NCBI RefSeq assembly: GCF_003013405.1
Contig: NZ_PXZL01000001.1
Coordinates: 607,250 to 671,249 of the forward strand
From: Brevibacillus formosus
Lineage (GTDB): Bacteria; Bacillota; Bacilli; Brevibacillales; Brevibacillaceae
DNA length: 64,000 nucleotides
Direction: 5' to 3'
This document shows, piece after piece, positions 45,955 through 53,846 of the stretch; the first letter of the stretch is position 1; each line of letters opens with the position of its first letter. The translations under genes were made by a program, and so were the position numbers. Under the pieces are notes generated by a model. That model saw only the letters and a program-made list of their open reading frames with translations, was not told the origin of the DNA and did no database searches.

Positions 45955-47094
45955 TTACGCTTTATACGTTTGATTTTTGAAAATGGGTTTGGCTTCCACC
46001 CGTTTTTTTCGATTGATCCAAAAGGACATCGTCGTCAACTCGTAAAGGAAAATACAGAGTGGCGGTGTAATCACGAACATGCCGAGAACCAATGAAGGCG
46101 TCGACCAGCCTAGTCGATGAATAACGTAGCTTTGCAGTAAGAACAAGATCAACGGATGAACCAAATAGATTGCCATGTTCTGTTTGGCCAACCGGGCAAG
46201 CCACGGACCGAGTTTAGGCAGTTTGCCGAGGTAACTGGATACAGGGTAAAAGCTGATGATTACACAGAGTGTGTACACCAAGTAAAGCGGCTCGAAAATA
46301 TTCAGGCTCTCGTAATAGCTCTTGTACCCGGAAAGATAGCTGTAAGCCATCCAAACAGCTGCACTTGCCAACACAACAATAGAAGGTATCTCAAGGCGTT
46401 TTACCCATGTTCGCCATTTATCCACATTCATCCCGGCATACGCGCCGAGTGCAAAAGTTAATACGTACATGAAAACATAATGCTGTCCGTAAACATAAGT
46501 GTGTTTTATGAGAGACAAGAATGGGTTTGCATCCCAATCAATAGCCCATAACGGCGTAATGAACAAATAGTGGTAGAGAACGTACAGACCAGCTTGTCCT
46601 ATGAATAGGACGATGATCCAGCGGAAATTCAAGTACCGCTCTATCCACTGTTTAATCAGGCAAAAGAACAAGCACAATTGCAAGTAAAGCGGAATGTAGT
46701 ACAGGTGGTAGAAAGAGCTACCGGTAAATAGACTATCGAAAAAGGGTCCTACCAGCACGGCCGGATCAAAGGTTTGATGTTTAAAATAGGTGAAGATGGC
46801 CGTCCAAATCACGTAAGGCAAAATAACAGCCCGCCAGCGCTTTTTCCAGAAAGCACGCCAATCCAATTGGCGGTTTTGATACCAGTAGAACAACAGCATT
46901 CCAGTTGCAAAGATAAACAAGGAGCGGCCGAATTTTAATAAGATAATTAGAACGGCTTGCAAATCACTATTCCACGGATACGTCTTCTCATTGGCGAGAA
47001 AAAAACTGAGGATGTGAATCATCAAGACAGTAAGAGCCCCAAAAACAAAAAGGGCATTCAGATCCTGAAACGTCCCCTTTCGATTGCTATGCAT
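45955..47094 (-). CDS. Acyltransferase-3 family membrane protein
   Basis: The 379-residue integral membrane protein has about ten helices and the acyltransferase-3 start with LFVFGALTVLMIHILSFFL, where the usual catalytic histidine position is MIHIL. A basic patch (RAFWKKRWRAVILPYVIW) follows helix 2, typical of the family. It may acetylate a wall or surface sugar. It lies downstream of lipL on the same strand with a 58-base gap. Confidence 0.8.
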   Translation of the reverse strand: MHSNRKGTFQDLNALFVFGALTVLMIHILSFFLANEKTYPWNSDLQAVLIILLKFGRSLFIFATGMLLFYWYQNRQLDWRAFWKKRWRAVILPYVIWTAIFTYFKHQTFDPAVLVGPFFDSLFTGSSFYHLYYIPLYLQLCLFFCLIKQWIERYLNFRWIIVLFIGQAGLYVLYHYLFITPLWAIDWDANPFLSLIKHTYVYGQHYVFMYVLTFALGAYAGMNVDKWRTWVKRLEIPSIVVLASAAVWMAYSYLSGYKSYYESLNIFEPLYLVYTLCVIISFYPVSSYLGKLPKLGPWLARLAKQNMAIYLVHPLILFLLQSYVIHRLGWSTPSLVLGMFVITPPLCIFLYELTTMSFWINRKKRVEAKPIFKNQTYKA

Positions 47095-47152
47095 AATTCC
47101 TCCAGAATTTTACCGGCAGCACCTGGAGAATCAAAAGCAAGTAAAATCCCCG

Positions 47153-47995
47153 TCATTCGGGTAAGTGCCAGTCAGGTGCGGCCAGTTCTTTTGCGGTATA
47201 AGAAAATAAGTGTAATCGCTGCGACAAATGTTGCCTTGACTCTGTCACTAACTCATTTTGCACATAAAAGGGGGTAGGTGATACAGCCCACTCAGAACGG
47301 ATTGTCTCCAATAGACGTGCTTTTACATCATCCATAGTCGCCAATTTTCCAGTCAAACTCGCAATGCTGCCAACGGTAGAAGCATCGATAGAAGGAATTG
47401 GCTTATGACTTTGCATTTCATCCAAGCCGGCGAGACGGTAAAAGCGCTCCATCCATTCTCCTCGTGGCCGATCGTCGACGTTAATGCATAATTGCAAAAT
47501 AGAGCCGTGTCGCGTGCGTCTTTGTGCCATACCTCCGATTTTTTTACCGTGAATGGAAAAATCGTATTCCCCTGCACAGTACGAACCCGTCACCTCTCCA
47601 AATTCCAGCTTTCCGTAATCACGCAGGCCCACATCAAGAAGCTGGGCAACAAACGAGAAGAAGGAGTCAATGGAAATCGAAGTGTCAGGCAATAAACAAG
47701 CCATATTAAGTACGCCAGCATCAAGCGGAACACAAGCGCCACCAGACGAGCGAAGAACACAACCAAAGCCATCTTGACCAAACTTACGCAAGGCTTGCTG
47801 GAGATGAGGAAGCTTGGCGTCTCTGCGGCCGAGATACAACGCCTGATCGTACACCCAGAGATGAATGACGGGTGTTGCTGATTCAGATTGCATACTGGCT
47901 GCCAACGCTTCATCACGGATTAAAGGCTCAAGTGGACTATCCTGGTAGGTACCGGAGTCCATCCAGCGAAACGGTTGATTTACAGAAAATGACAT
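47153..47995 (-). CDS. lipL: Octanoyl-GcvH:protein N-octanoyltransferase (LipL-like)
   Basis: LipL moves octanoyl groups from GcvH to E2 subunits for lipoylation. The 280-residue protein has the family motif [20 protein letters not shown] and a cysteine at residue 140 in [20 protein letters not shown], the active-site position in LipL/LipM enzymes. The lysine of [11 protein letters not shown] is kept. LipL is preferred over LipM or LplA because of the GSYCxGxYD context, from memory. Confidence 0.82.
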   Translation of the reverse strand: MSFSVNQPFRWMDSGTYQDSPLEPLIRDEALAASMQSESATPVIHLWVYDQALYLGRRDAKLPHLQQALRKFGQDGFGCVLRSSGGACVPLDAGVLNMACLLPDTSISIDSFFSFVAQLLDVGLRDYGKLEFGEVTGSYCAGEYDFSIHGKKIGGMAQRRTRHGSILQLCINVDDRPRGEWMERFYRLAGLDEMQSHKPIPSIDASTVGSIASLTGKLATMDDVKARLLETIRSEWAVSPTPFYVQNELVTESRQHLSQRLHLFSYTAKELAAPDWHLPE

Positions 47996-48111
47996 AGGAA
48001 GGCTCCTTCACAGGACAAGAATAGCTACCATTATAACATCTGAAATGCGTTTATTTCTACGTTTTCGCTATCTTTTTTCCATTTGGTAGAACATGCATGT
48101 TGAGTAGAGTG

Positions 48112-48147
48112 AAAAAATACCCGACAGGCCAAGGTAGCTTGTCGGGT
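48112..48147 (-). terminator. Terminator for the SLH-protein gene (minus strand)
   Basis: On the minus strand ACCCGACA and TGTCGGGT form an 8-bp stem followed by ATTTTTT, just after the stop at 48161. Confidence 0.85.
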
Positions 48148-48160
48148 GGAAAATGGGTCT

Positions 48161-49408
48161 TTATTTCGTCTCTTTAAAGGAGAAATTATCCAGGTAAGTC
48201 GTTTTGCGAGGAGCACCTTTCGTCGCATCTTCTTGCAAGTACAGACCGAGTTTTTTACCTTCTTGTTTCACATACTGTTGACCGAACAAGTATTGATCGT
48301 TCAGGTAAATGGAAACAGTGTTCTCGTTAACTTCTACTTTTAAGCGATTGCTGGATTTCAGCTTGTAGGAGCTAGATGTAATGATGTCAATATCGTCTTC
48401 TTCGACATCATTCACTTTTCCTAAAACAACGCGATCTTTTTGGACGAATACAACATTGGCTTTTCCGTCTTTACCGTTGAAGTAAAGTCCTCCTAAACCT
48501 TCACTGCCTACGACATTAACATCTACGCTCAATTCGTATTTTTTAACTTTGTCAGACTCATTCCAATTCAGCGGCAGGAAGTAGTGATCCAGATCATCGT
48601 CATCGGATTCAGCTGTCACTTGTTTGCTCGAGACCTCCCAGTTTCCTGTCGCTTTGTCTGTATCCCAGTTTTTCAATTTGGAATCAGAGAAGGAGTCGCT
48701 GATACTGATACGCTCTGGTTCTGGTTGAGGTTTCGGTTGACCAGGGGTAGGGAAAACAATTTTGATCTCATCATCATCGTCACGATCCAAAATAGCGCGA
48801 TAGAGCAGAGAAGCAGCTTCCGCACGAGTAATTGGATCTTGTGGACGGAAATTGCCATTGTATCCTTTCATCAGATCGGTTTGGATCGCAATCGCAATAT
48901 ACGGACGCAGTGCTGACGAAATATCTTCGTAATCACGGAACTTTTTCAATTGATTCAAGTCGGCTTTGTACTTTTGATCGTAGCCCAACAGGCGTACCAA
49001 TGCGACAGCAATGTCTTCGCGTACTGCCGCTTGATCAGGCTTATACGTGTAGGTGGAGCCGGATTTGTAACCAGTCAGGTAAGGCTTGGCGTATTCCACA
49101 TACAGAAATGCCCAGTGATGACGCGGTACATCTTTAAAGGTTTGGTCGACGTAGCTTTTGTTTATATCTACATCTGCTGCTGCGATCATAATTTTTGCAA
49201 ATTCGGCGCGGGTAACTTCATTGTTCGGTCTAAATGTCCGATTGTCGTACCCTTTGATGATCCCTTTTGCCGCCATCTCCGTAATTTCCTTGTATGCCCA
49301 ATGGCTACGTGGAACGTCTGAGAACGAAGGGGTGGAAGCGGCACCGACGACCGGGATAACCGTTAAGAACATTAACACCGACAAAAATACGGCTAGTGCT
49401 CTTTTCAT
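48161..49408 (-). CDS. S-layer homology domain surface protein with C-terminal jelly-roll-like domain
   Basis: The 415-residue secreted protein has a signal peptide (MKRALAVFLSVLMFLTVIPV, cleavage near GAAS). Three SLH domains bind wall polymer (FSDVPRSHWAYKEITEMAAK; FKDVPRHHWAFLYVEYAK; FRDYEDISSALRPYIAI). The third lacks the usual HW aromatic pair. After a Pro/Gln-rich linker the last 170 residues look like a concanavalin-type jelly roll (ISDSFSDSKLKNWDTDKATG to KTTYLDNFSFKE), likely glycan-binding. AGGAGG precedes the start on the minus strand. Confidence 0.87.
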   Translation of the reverse strand: MKRALAVFLSVLMFLTVIPVVGAASTPSFSDVPRSHWAYKEITEMAAKGIIKGYDNRTFRPNNEVTRAEFAKIMIAAADVDINKSYVDQTFKDVPRHHWAFLYVEYAKPYLTGYKSGSTYTYKPDQAAVREDIAVALVRLLGYDQKYKADLNQLKKFRDYEDISSALRPYIAIAIQTDLMKGYNGNFRPQDPITRAEAASLLYRAILDRDDDDEIKIVFPTPGQPKPQPEPERISISDSFSDSKLKNWDTDKATGNWEVSSKQVTAESDDDDLDHYFLPLNWNESDKVKKYELSVDVNVVGSEGLGGLYFNGKDGKANVVFVQKDRVVLGKVNDVEEDDIDIITSSSYKLKSSNRLKVEVNENTVSIYLNDQYLFGQQYVKQEGKKLGLYLQEDATKGAPRKTTYLDNFSFKETK

Positions 49409-49618
49409 GTTAACCTCCTCAAAATGGCAATGTAGTTTTTGTTGACTGCTATTCAGACGGTTAGTGGGCTTGTATTGTTGCAGGAGAAAAAAATATTATG
49501 GTGAAAATAGGAAAAAAGACGGAGTTCCAAAAAAATTGTAGAGGCATGTAGCAATGGTAAGGGCATGCTTGTTTCTCAGCGTTTCGTACATATTTTGCCT
49601 CATAATGGTTATTATGCA

Positions 49619-49649
49619 TTGGCTTTTGTATCACCCAAAATGATATAAT
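49619..49649 (+). promoter_or_regulatory. Possible promoter for miaB
   Basis: A perfect TATAAT (49644-49649) lies about 45 bases before miaB. The best -35, TTGGCT, is 19 bases upstream, so the match is partial. The gap 49409-49696 between the divergent SLH and miaB genes holds no other clear feature. Confidence 0.45.
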
Positions 49650-49696
49650 TCTTTATTGGTTACTTATATAGATGATTTTAGCTGAGGTGATATATG

Positions 49697-51208
49697 ATGA
49701 AGGAAACGAAAGAGGCGACTGTGGACTTAAAATCCGTTAAGTCTCCAAAGAAAACGGAAGACTATGCGAAATACTTCCAGGCCCCCTCTCTGAAAGATGC
49801 GAAAAAGCGCGGTAAGGAAGAGATTTTAGTCCATTACGATTTTAATATCCCAGAAGATATGCAGAACATCGGAAAAGGAAAGCGTTATCACGTTCGTACG
49901 TATGGGTGCCAAATGAACGAGCACGATTCGGAGACGATTTCTGGTATTTTGCAGGCAATGGGTTATACTTCCTCTGATTCTGTCGAAGATGCGGATGTCA
50001 TCCTATTTAACACCTGTGCGATCCGCGAAAATGCAGAGGATAAAGTATTTGGAGAGCTCGGCCACATGAAGCGGCTCAAGAATAACAACCCAAATCTGAT
50101 CCTCGGTGTTTGCGGCTGTATGTCCCAAGAAGAGAAAGTCGTCAAGAAAATCCTGAAAAGCTACCAGCAGGTCGACCTGATTTTTGGAACGCACAATATT
50201 CACCGACTGCCAGAACTGTTGCGCGATGCGATGTTCAGCAAAGAAATGGTGATTGAGGTTTGGTCCAAAGAAGGCGATATCGTCGAAAATATGCCGAAGC
50301 TCCGCGAAGGAAACACCAAGGGCTGGGTTAACATCATGTACGGCTGCGACAAGTTCTGCACGTACTGTATCGTGCCGTATACCCGCGGAAAAGAGCGCAG
50401 TCGACGCCCGGAAGATGTCATCGCGGAAGTGCGTGATCTCGCTCGCCAAGGCTTTAAAGAAATCATGCTCCTCGGACAAAACGTCAATGCGTATGGGAAA
50501 GATTTTGATGACATCGAGTACGGATTTGGAGACTTGATGGACGAGATCCGCAAGATTGATATTCCGCGTGTGCGCTTTACGACAAGTCATCCGCGCGATT
50601 TTGACGACCATTTGATTGAGGTGCTGGCAAAAGGGGGCAACCTCGTGGAGCAAATCCATTTGCCTGTCCAATCCGGCTCGACAGAAGTACTCAAGCGGAT
50701 GGCGCGCAAATATACGCGTGAGCATTATCTGGAGCTCGTTCGCAAAATCAAGGACGCAATCCCGAATGTCTCGCTTTCTACCGATATTATTGTTGGCTTC
50801 CCAGGCGAAACCGACGAGCAGTTCGAAGATACGATTTCGATGGTGGAAGAGGTTAAGTACGATTTTGCGTATACTTTCATCTACTCCCCGCGTGAAGGTA
50901 CACCGGCAGCTGTCATGGAAGACAACGTTCCGATGGAAGTGAAAAAAGCGCGCTTGTATCGACTCAATGAAGTTTTGGCTCGCATCGGACTGGAGCAGAA
51001 CAAAAAACTGCAGAATCAGGTCGTCGAGGTACTGGTGGAAGGCGAATCGAGGACGAATTCGGAAGTTCTTGCGGGGCGTACGCGTACGAACAAGCTGGTC
51101 CATTTCACCGGCGACAAATCCTTGATCGGACAGTATGTTCACATAAAAATTACAGATGCGAAAACGTGGACACTCCACGGCGAACTCGTATCCAAAGTTG
51201 AGGTGTAG
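49697..51208 (+). CDS. miaB: tRNA-2-methylthio-N6-isopentenyladenosine methylthiotransferase
   Basis: Radical-SAM enzyme that thiomethylates i6A37 of tRNA, acting after MiaA (coded at 62.4k). Cluster cysteines lie in [24 protein letters not shown] and [11 protein letters not shown]; the radical-SAM motif is [15 protein letters not shown]; a TRAM domain ends the protein. ATG 49694 and 49697 are tandem; GAGGTGAT is 5 bases before 49697, which I prefer. The length is about 503 residues. Together with RimO the window holds two methylthiotransferases. Confidence 0.95.
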   Translation: MKETKEATVDLKSVKSPKKTEDYAKYFQAPSLKDAKKRGKEEILVHYDFNIPEDMQNIGKGKRYHVRTYGCQMNEHDSETISGILQAMGYTSSDSVEDADVILFNTCAIRENAEDKVFGELGHMKRLKNNNPNLILGVCGCMSQEEKVVKKILKSYQQVDLIFGTHNIHRLPELLRDAMFSKEMVIEVWSKEGDIVENMPKLREGNTKGWVNIMYGCDKFCTYCIVPYTRGKERSRRPEDVIAEVRDLARQGFKEIMLLGQNVNAYGKDFDDIEYGFGDLMDEIRKIDIPRVRFTTSHPRDFDDHLIEVLAKGGNLVEQIHLPVQSGSTEVLKRMARKYTREHYLELVRKIKDAIPNVSLSTDIIVGFPGETDEQFEDTISMVEEVKYDFAYTFIYSPREGTPAAVMEDNVPMEVKKARLYRLNEVLARIGLEQNKKLQNQVVEVLVEGESRTNSEVLAGRTRTNKLVHFTGDKSLIGQYVHIKITDAKTWTLHGELVSKVEV

Positions 51209-51214
51209 GTCATT

Positions 51215-51658
51215 ATGGAACAAACAAACGTATATACTCAGAAAGAAATTCTTGATAAAGCTCGCGAGCTTGCAGCTATGATCGCGCGTACGAATGAAGT
51301 TGATTTCTTCAAACGTGCCGAACTGCAAATCAAGAACAATGAACGTGTGCAAGATTTGATTGATACATTGAAGCAGAAACAAAAGCAAATGGTGATGTTT
51401 GAATCCATCAACAAGCCAGAACTGGTGAAAAAAGTGGAAGGCGAATACAACCAATTGCATGAGGAACTGGATTCGATTCCAATCGTTACGGAATTCAAGC
51501 AATCGCAGGTAGATGTGAACGATCTTTTGCAAATGGTCACGAACGTAATCACGAACACCGTTTCGGAGCGTATTATTTTGGATACAGGCGGAAACCCATT
51601 GACCGGAGAGACGGGTGGCGGGCCTGAAAAGAAAAAATCTGACGGCTGCTGCTCCTAA
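51215..51658 (+). CDS. ricA: RicA/YmcA, YlbF-YmcA-YaaT complex component
   Basis: YmcA acts with YlbF and YaaT in RNase Y specificity and in control of biofilm, competence and sporulation. The 147-residue product is all-helical (ILDKARELAAMIARTNEVDF, VQDLIDTLKQKQKQMVMFES) and ends with adjacent cysteines in SDGCCS, consistent with the iron-sulfur ligands described for the complex. GAGGTGTAG precedes the ATG. The miaB-ymcA-cotE order matches B. subtilis. Confidence 0.9.
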   Translation: MEQTNVYTQKEILDKARELAAMIARTNEVDFFKRAELQIKNNERVQDLIDTLKQKQKQMVMFESINKPELVKKVEGEYNQLHEELDSIPIVTEFKQSQVDVNDLLQMVTNVITNTVSERIILDTGGNPLTGETGGGPEKKKSDGCCS

Positions 51659-51753
51659 TTCTTGATAGAAAGCCTTCCCGGCGCTGTTTTGATGAATACC
51701 CAACAACTTTCCCAAATATAAGGTGGTTGTTTGCACGCTAGTCGAATGCCCTG

Positions 51754-51780
51754 CATACAAATGTACAGAAACGTTGTATG
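51754..51780 (+). promoter_or_regulatory. Sigma-E-like -10 and inverted repeat before cotE
   Basis: CATACAAA (51754-51761) matches the sigma-E -10 (CATACAHT) at seven of eight positions; no good -35 is seen. CATACAA and TTGTATG (51774-51780) form an inverted repeat with a 13-base spacer ending just before GAGGAGG. Confidence 0.4.
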
Positions 51781-51794
51781 GAGGAGGTAACGAA

Positions 51795-52355
51795 ATGTCG
51801 GGTATAGACAAAGATCTACAGTGCCGGGAACTTATCGCGAAAGCAGTCTGCGGCAAAGGCCATAAATTTTCTACTACCACCCACACCATCATACCGTCGC
51901 AAACTCCTTCGACGATCCTCGGATGCTGGATTATAAACACGAACTTCCAAGCAGAGAAAGTCGGAGATGCCGTTGAAGTATCTGGTACGTATGACGTCAA
52001 CCTGTGGTTTTCGTTTGCTAATAACACGCAAACCGAAGTCAAGCGGGAAACTGTTCAGTTCTCCGTACTCGTACCGCTTACGTTCTTCGACAAAAACTGC
52101 AGAGGCGATCTGGAAATCGTTGCACGCGCCGTGGAGCAACCGAAGTGCATAAAAGCGGAGTTAAGTGGTGGTGGCACAATCACGGTCAGAGTTGAAAGCG
52201 AATATGCAGTAGAAGTCATTGGAGAAACAAAGGTGTGCGTTGTTGTCTGCAATAGTTGTGATGACAAAGAATTCCATCTGGTTGACGACTTTGAAGATAA
52301 CAGTGACGAGTTTGATGACTTTGATTCCGCTACGCTACTCGACGAGCTCGACTAA
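51795..52355 (+). CDS. cotE: Outer spore coat morphogenetic protein CotE
   Basis: CotE organises the outer coat in the mother cell. The product has 186 residues and matches the family from ELIAKAVCGKGHKFSTTTHT through STILGCWIINTNF and the acidic C-terminus (VDDFEDNSDEFDDFDSATLLDELD region). ATG 51795 lies 8 bases after GAGGAGG; an earlier in-frame start would add residues without a ribosome site. Two more cysteines than I recall in B. subtilis are visible (LQCREL, FFDKNCRGD), which I note without weight. Confidence 0.94.
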   Translation: MSGIDKDLQCRELIAKAVCGKGHKFSTTTHTIIPSQTPSTILGCWIINTNFQAEKVGDAVEVSGTYDVNLWFSFANNTQTEVKRETVQFSVLVPLTFFDKNCRGDLEIVARAVEQPKCIKAELSGGGTITVRVESEYAVEVIGETKVCVVVCNSCDDKEFHLVDDFEDNSDEFDDFDSATLLDELD

Positions 52356-52390
52356 AGAGGAGAAATTATCTCCTCTTTTTTCTTTTTTTC
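52354..52390 (+). terminator. Terminator after cotE
   Basis: AAAGAGGAGA and TCTCCTCTTT form a perfect 10-bp stem followed by a long T-rich run. The TAA stop overlaps its first bases. Confidence 0.9.
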
Positions 52391-52411
52391 GGATACGTAC
52401 GTACCATTCTC

Positions 52412-52439
52412 ACTTTTTTCTGGGCGTAGTCATAAGATA
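52412..52439 (+). promoter_or_regulatory. Sigma-K promoter for the amidoligase gene
   Basis: AC (52412-52413, in CACT) is separated by 17 bases from CATAAGATA (52431-52439), matching the sigma-K pattern mACm-N16-CATAnnnTA at all but one degenerate position. It lies right after the cotE terminator and about 30 bases before the next start. Confidence 0.65.
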
Positions 52440-52469
52440 ACGAGAGAATAGCGGGGGAGTGTGGAAGGC

Positions 52470-53759
52470 ATGATTCTACGCACAAAGACGAGTCAGCGAG
52501 CTAACAAGCAGGAAACGCCAGCAACACAACCGATGACGGCCAACGCTAAAGAAGTGGTAGCGTATTTGCATCGTCCTGAAATAGGTCGTTGGTTGCTCCG
52601 GCAGGGGAGAATACCTGTAACAACAGGAAAAGCAGCGCGACCGGGCTGGCGAACCTATAGGATATGCCTTTACCAAGACTATGTACTGGATATCGTCAGA
52701 AGCGAGGAGCAATCACAATGGCTACTGCACCGCCTACAGGAACCCGAGTGGCATTCCGTCTCCTTGCCTTCCACCGAAACGGAGGTTCAGGTGGTGCAAG
52801 GGCTGGCAGCTCGCAGTTTGTATGCCGTCGGAGCCGATGCGGGTCAAGTGACGATCACGGCTGCTTCTCCCCATCGACTTAAGGTCGTCGAGGTGGAACC
52901 AAATTGGCCAGCCAAGCATGCTGATGAATATATGCAGCGGGCTCGAGTGTGGTGGGAAGGTCGGATGCGCAAACAGCCGCAAAAGCTGCAAAGCATGGGA
53001 GCTGATCCCGAATTTGCTTTGCGCAAGCCCACGGGAGAAATGGCACTTGCTTCTGACTTTTTGAGCATCAATGGGACGGTCGGATGTGATACGACACGCT
53101 ACCGGGAAGAATTAGGTCTCCATCAGCACCCAGTTGCAGAGTTGAGACCTGCGCCATCGGAGGACCCTGATCAATTATTTATGCATATTTACGATAATTT
53201 GGCACTCGCATACAAAAAAATAGGGAATGCGTCTATCGAATGGCTCGCTGGCGGAATGCCGTTTCAAGGTTATCCAATCGGCGGGCATATTCATTTTGGC
53301 GGGCTTACCCCTACTTTTTCTCTTCGGCGAAAGCTGGATGCGTACTTAGCTCTTCCCCTTGTTCTGATTGAGGATGCAGGCTGTATGAGCCGCAGAGAGC
53401 GCTATGGATTTTTGGGGGATGTAAGGGAGAAGGAATATGGATTCGAATATCGTACACTCCCTAGTTGGCTCGTTGATCCCCTTGTCGCTCGAGGCATTCT
53501 TCATTTGGCCCATTTGGTTGCAATCAATCACGAGAAGCTAGAAGCAACGCCTCATTTAAAGCTCCCGCTCATCAAAGCGTACTACCAGGGCGAAAAAGAA
53601 AAGCTCCTGCCGTACGTAGTCCAAGTCTGGCACGAATTAAAGGAGCTACCAGGCTATACGCTGTCACGACTTCATCTGGATAGATACTTTTCTTTTTTAA
53701 TCGAAAGTCAATCGTGGAGAACGGACGAAGACCTTCGCAAGACATGGAAGCTGCTATAA
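52470..53759 (+). CDS. Putative amidoligase domain protein (COOH-NH2 ligase type) between cotE and mutS
   Basis: The 429-residue product has an N-terminal domain (residues about 20-150) I do not recognise, then a region that resembles phage-like COOH-NH2 ligases: GADPEFALRKPTGEMALASD, AELRPAPSEDP and YPIGGHIHFGGL, with GxHxHFG and the EYRTLPSWL segment typical of glutamine-synthetase-like amidoligases. GGGGGAGT lies about 10 bases before ATG 52470. A sigma-K-like promoter just upstream suggests late mother-cell expression, fitting a role in spore coat or cortex modification. The substrate is unknown. B. subtilis has cotE directly before mutS from memory. Confidence 0.75.
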   Translation: MILRTKTSQRANKQETPATQPMTANAKEVVAYLHRPEIGRWLLRQGRIPVTTGKAARPGWRTYRICLYQDYVLDIVRSEEQSQWLLHRLQEPEWHSVSLPSTETEVQVVQGLAARSLYAVGADAGQVTITAASPHRLKVVEVEPNWPAKHADEYMQRARVWWEGRMRKQPQKLQSMGADPEFALRKPTGEMALASDFLSINGTVGCDTTRYREELGLHQHPVAELRPAPSEDPDQLFMHIYDNLALAYKKIGNASIEWLAGGMPFQGYPIGGHIHFGGLTPTFSLRRKLDAYLALPLVLIEDAGCMSRRERYGFLGDVREKEYGFEYRTLPSWLVDPLVARGILHLAHLVAINHEKLEATPHLKLPLIKAYYQGEKEKLLPYVVQVWHELKELPGYTLSRLHLDRYFSFLIESQSWRTDEDLRKTWKLL

Positions 53760-53783
53760 ACATATCTACCAACGTATGCAGGG

Positions 53784-53812
53784 TCAACATTACCGAACAA
53801 TCATGATATAAT
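53784..53812 (+). promoter_or_regulatory. Sigma-A-like promoter for mutS
   Basis: TCAACA (53784-53789) and a perfect TATAAT (53807-53812) are separated by 17 bases. Confidence 0.5.
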
Positions 53813-53846
53813 ACGACGAGAAATAGTAGGCTAGGAGAAGACAATC

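Noticed and set aside
50003..52042. A 679-codon open frame on the minus strand across miaB, ricA and cotE
   Set aside because: It lies opposite three well-identified genes, has no ribosome site or family match, and reflects codon bias on the coding strand.
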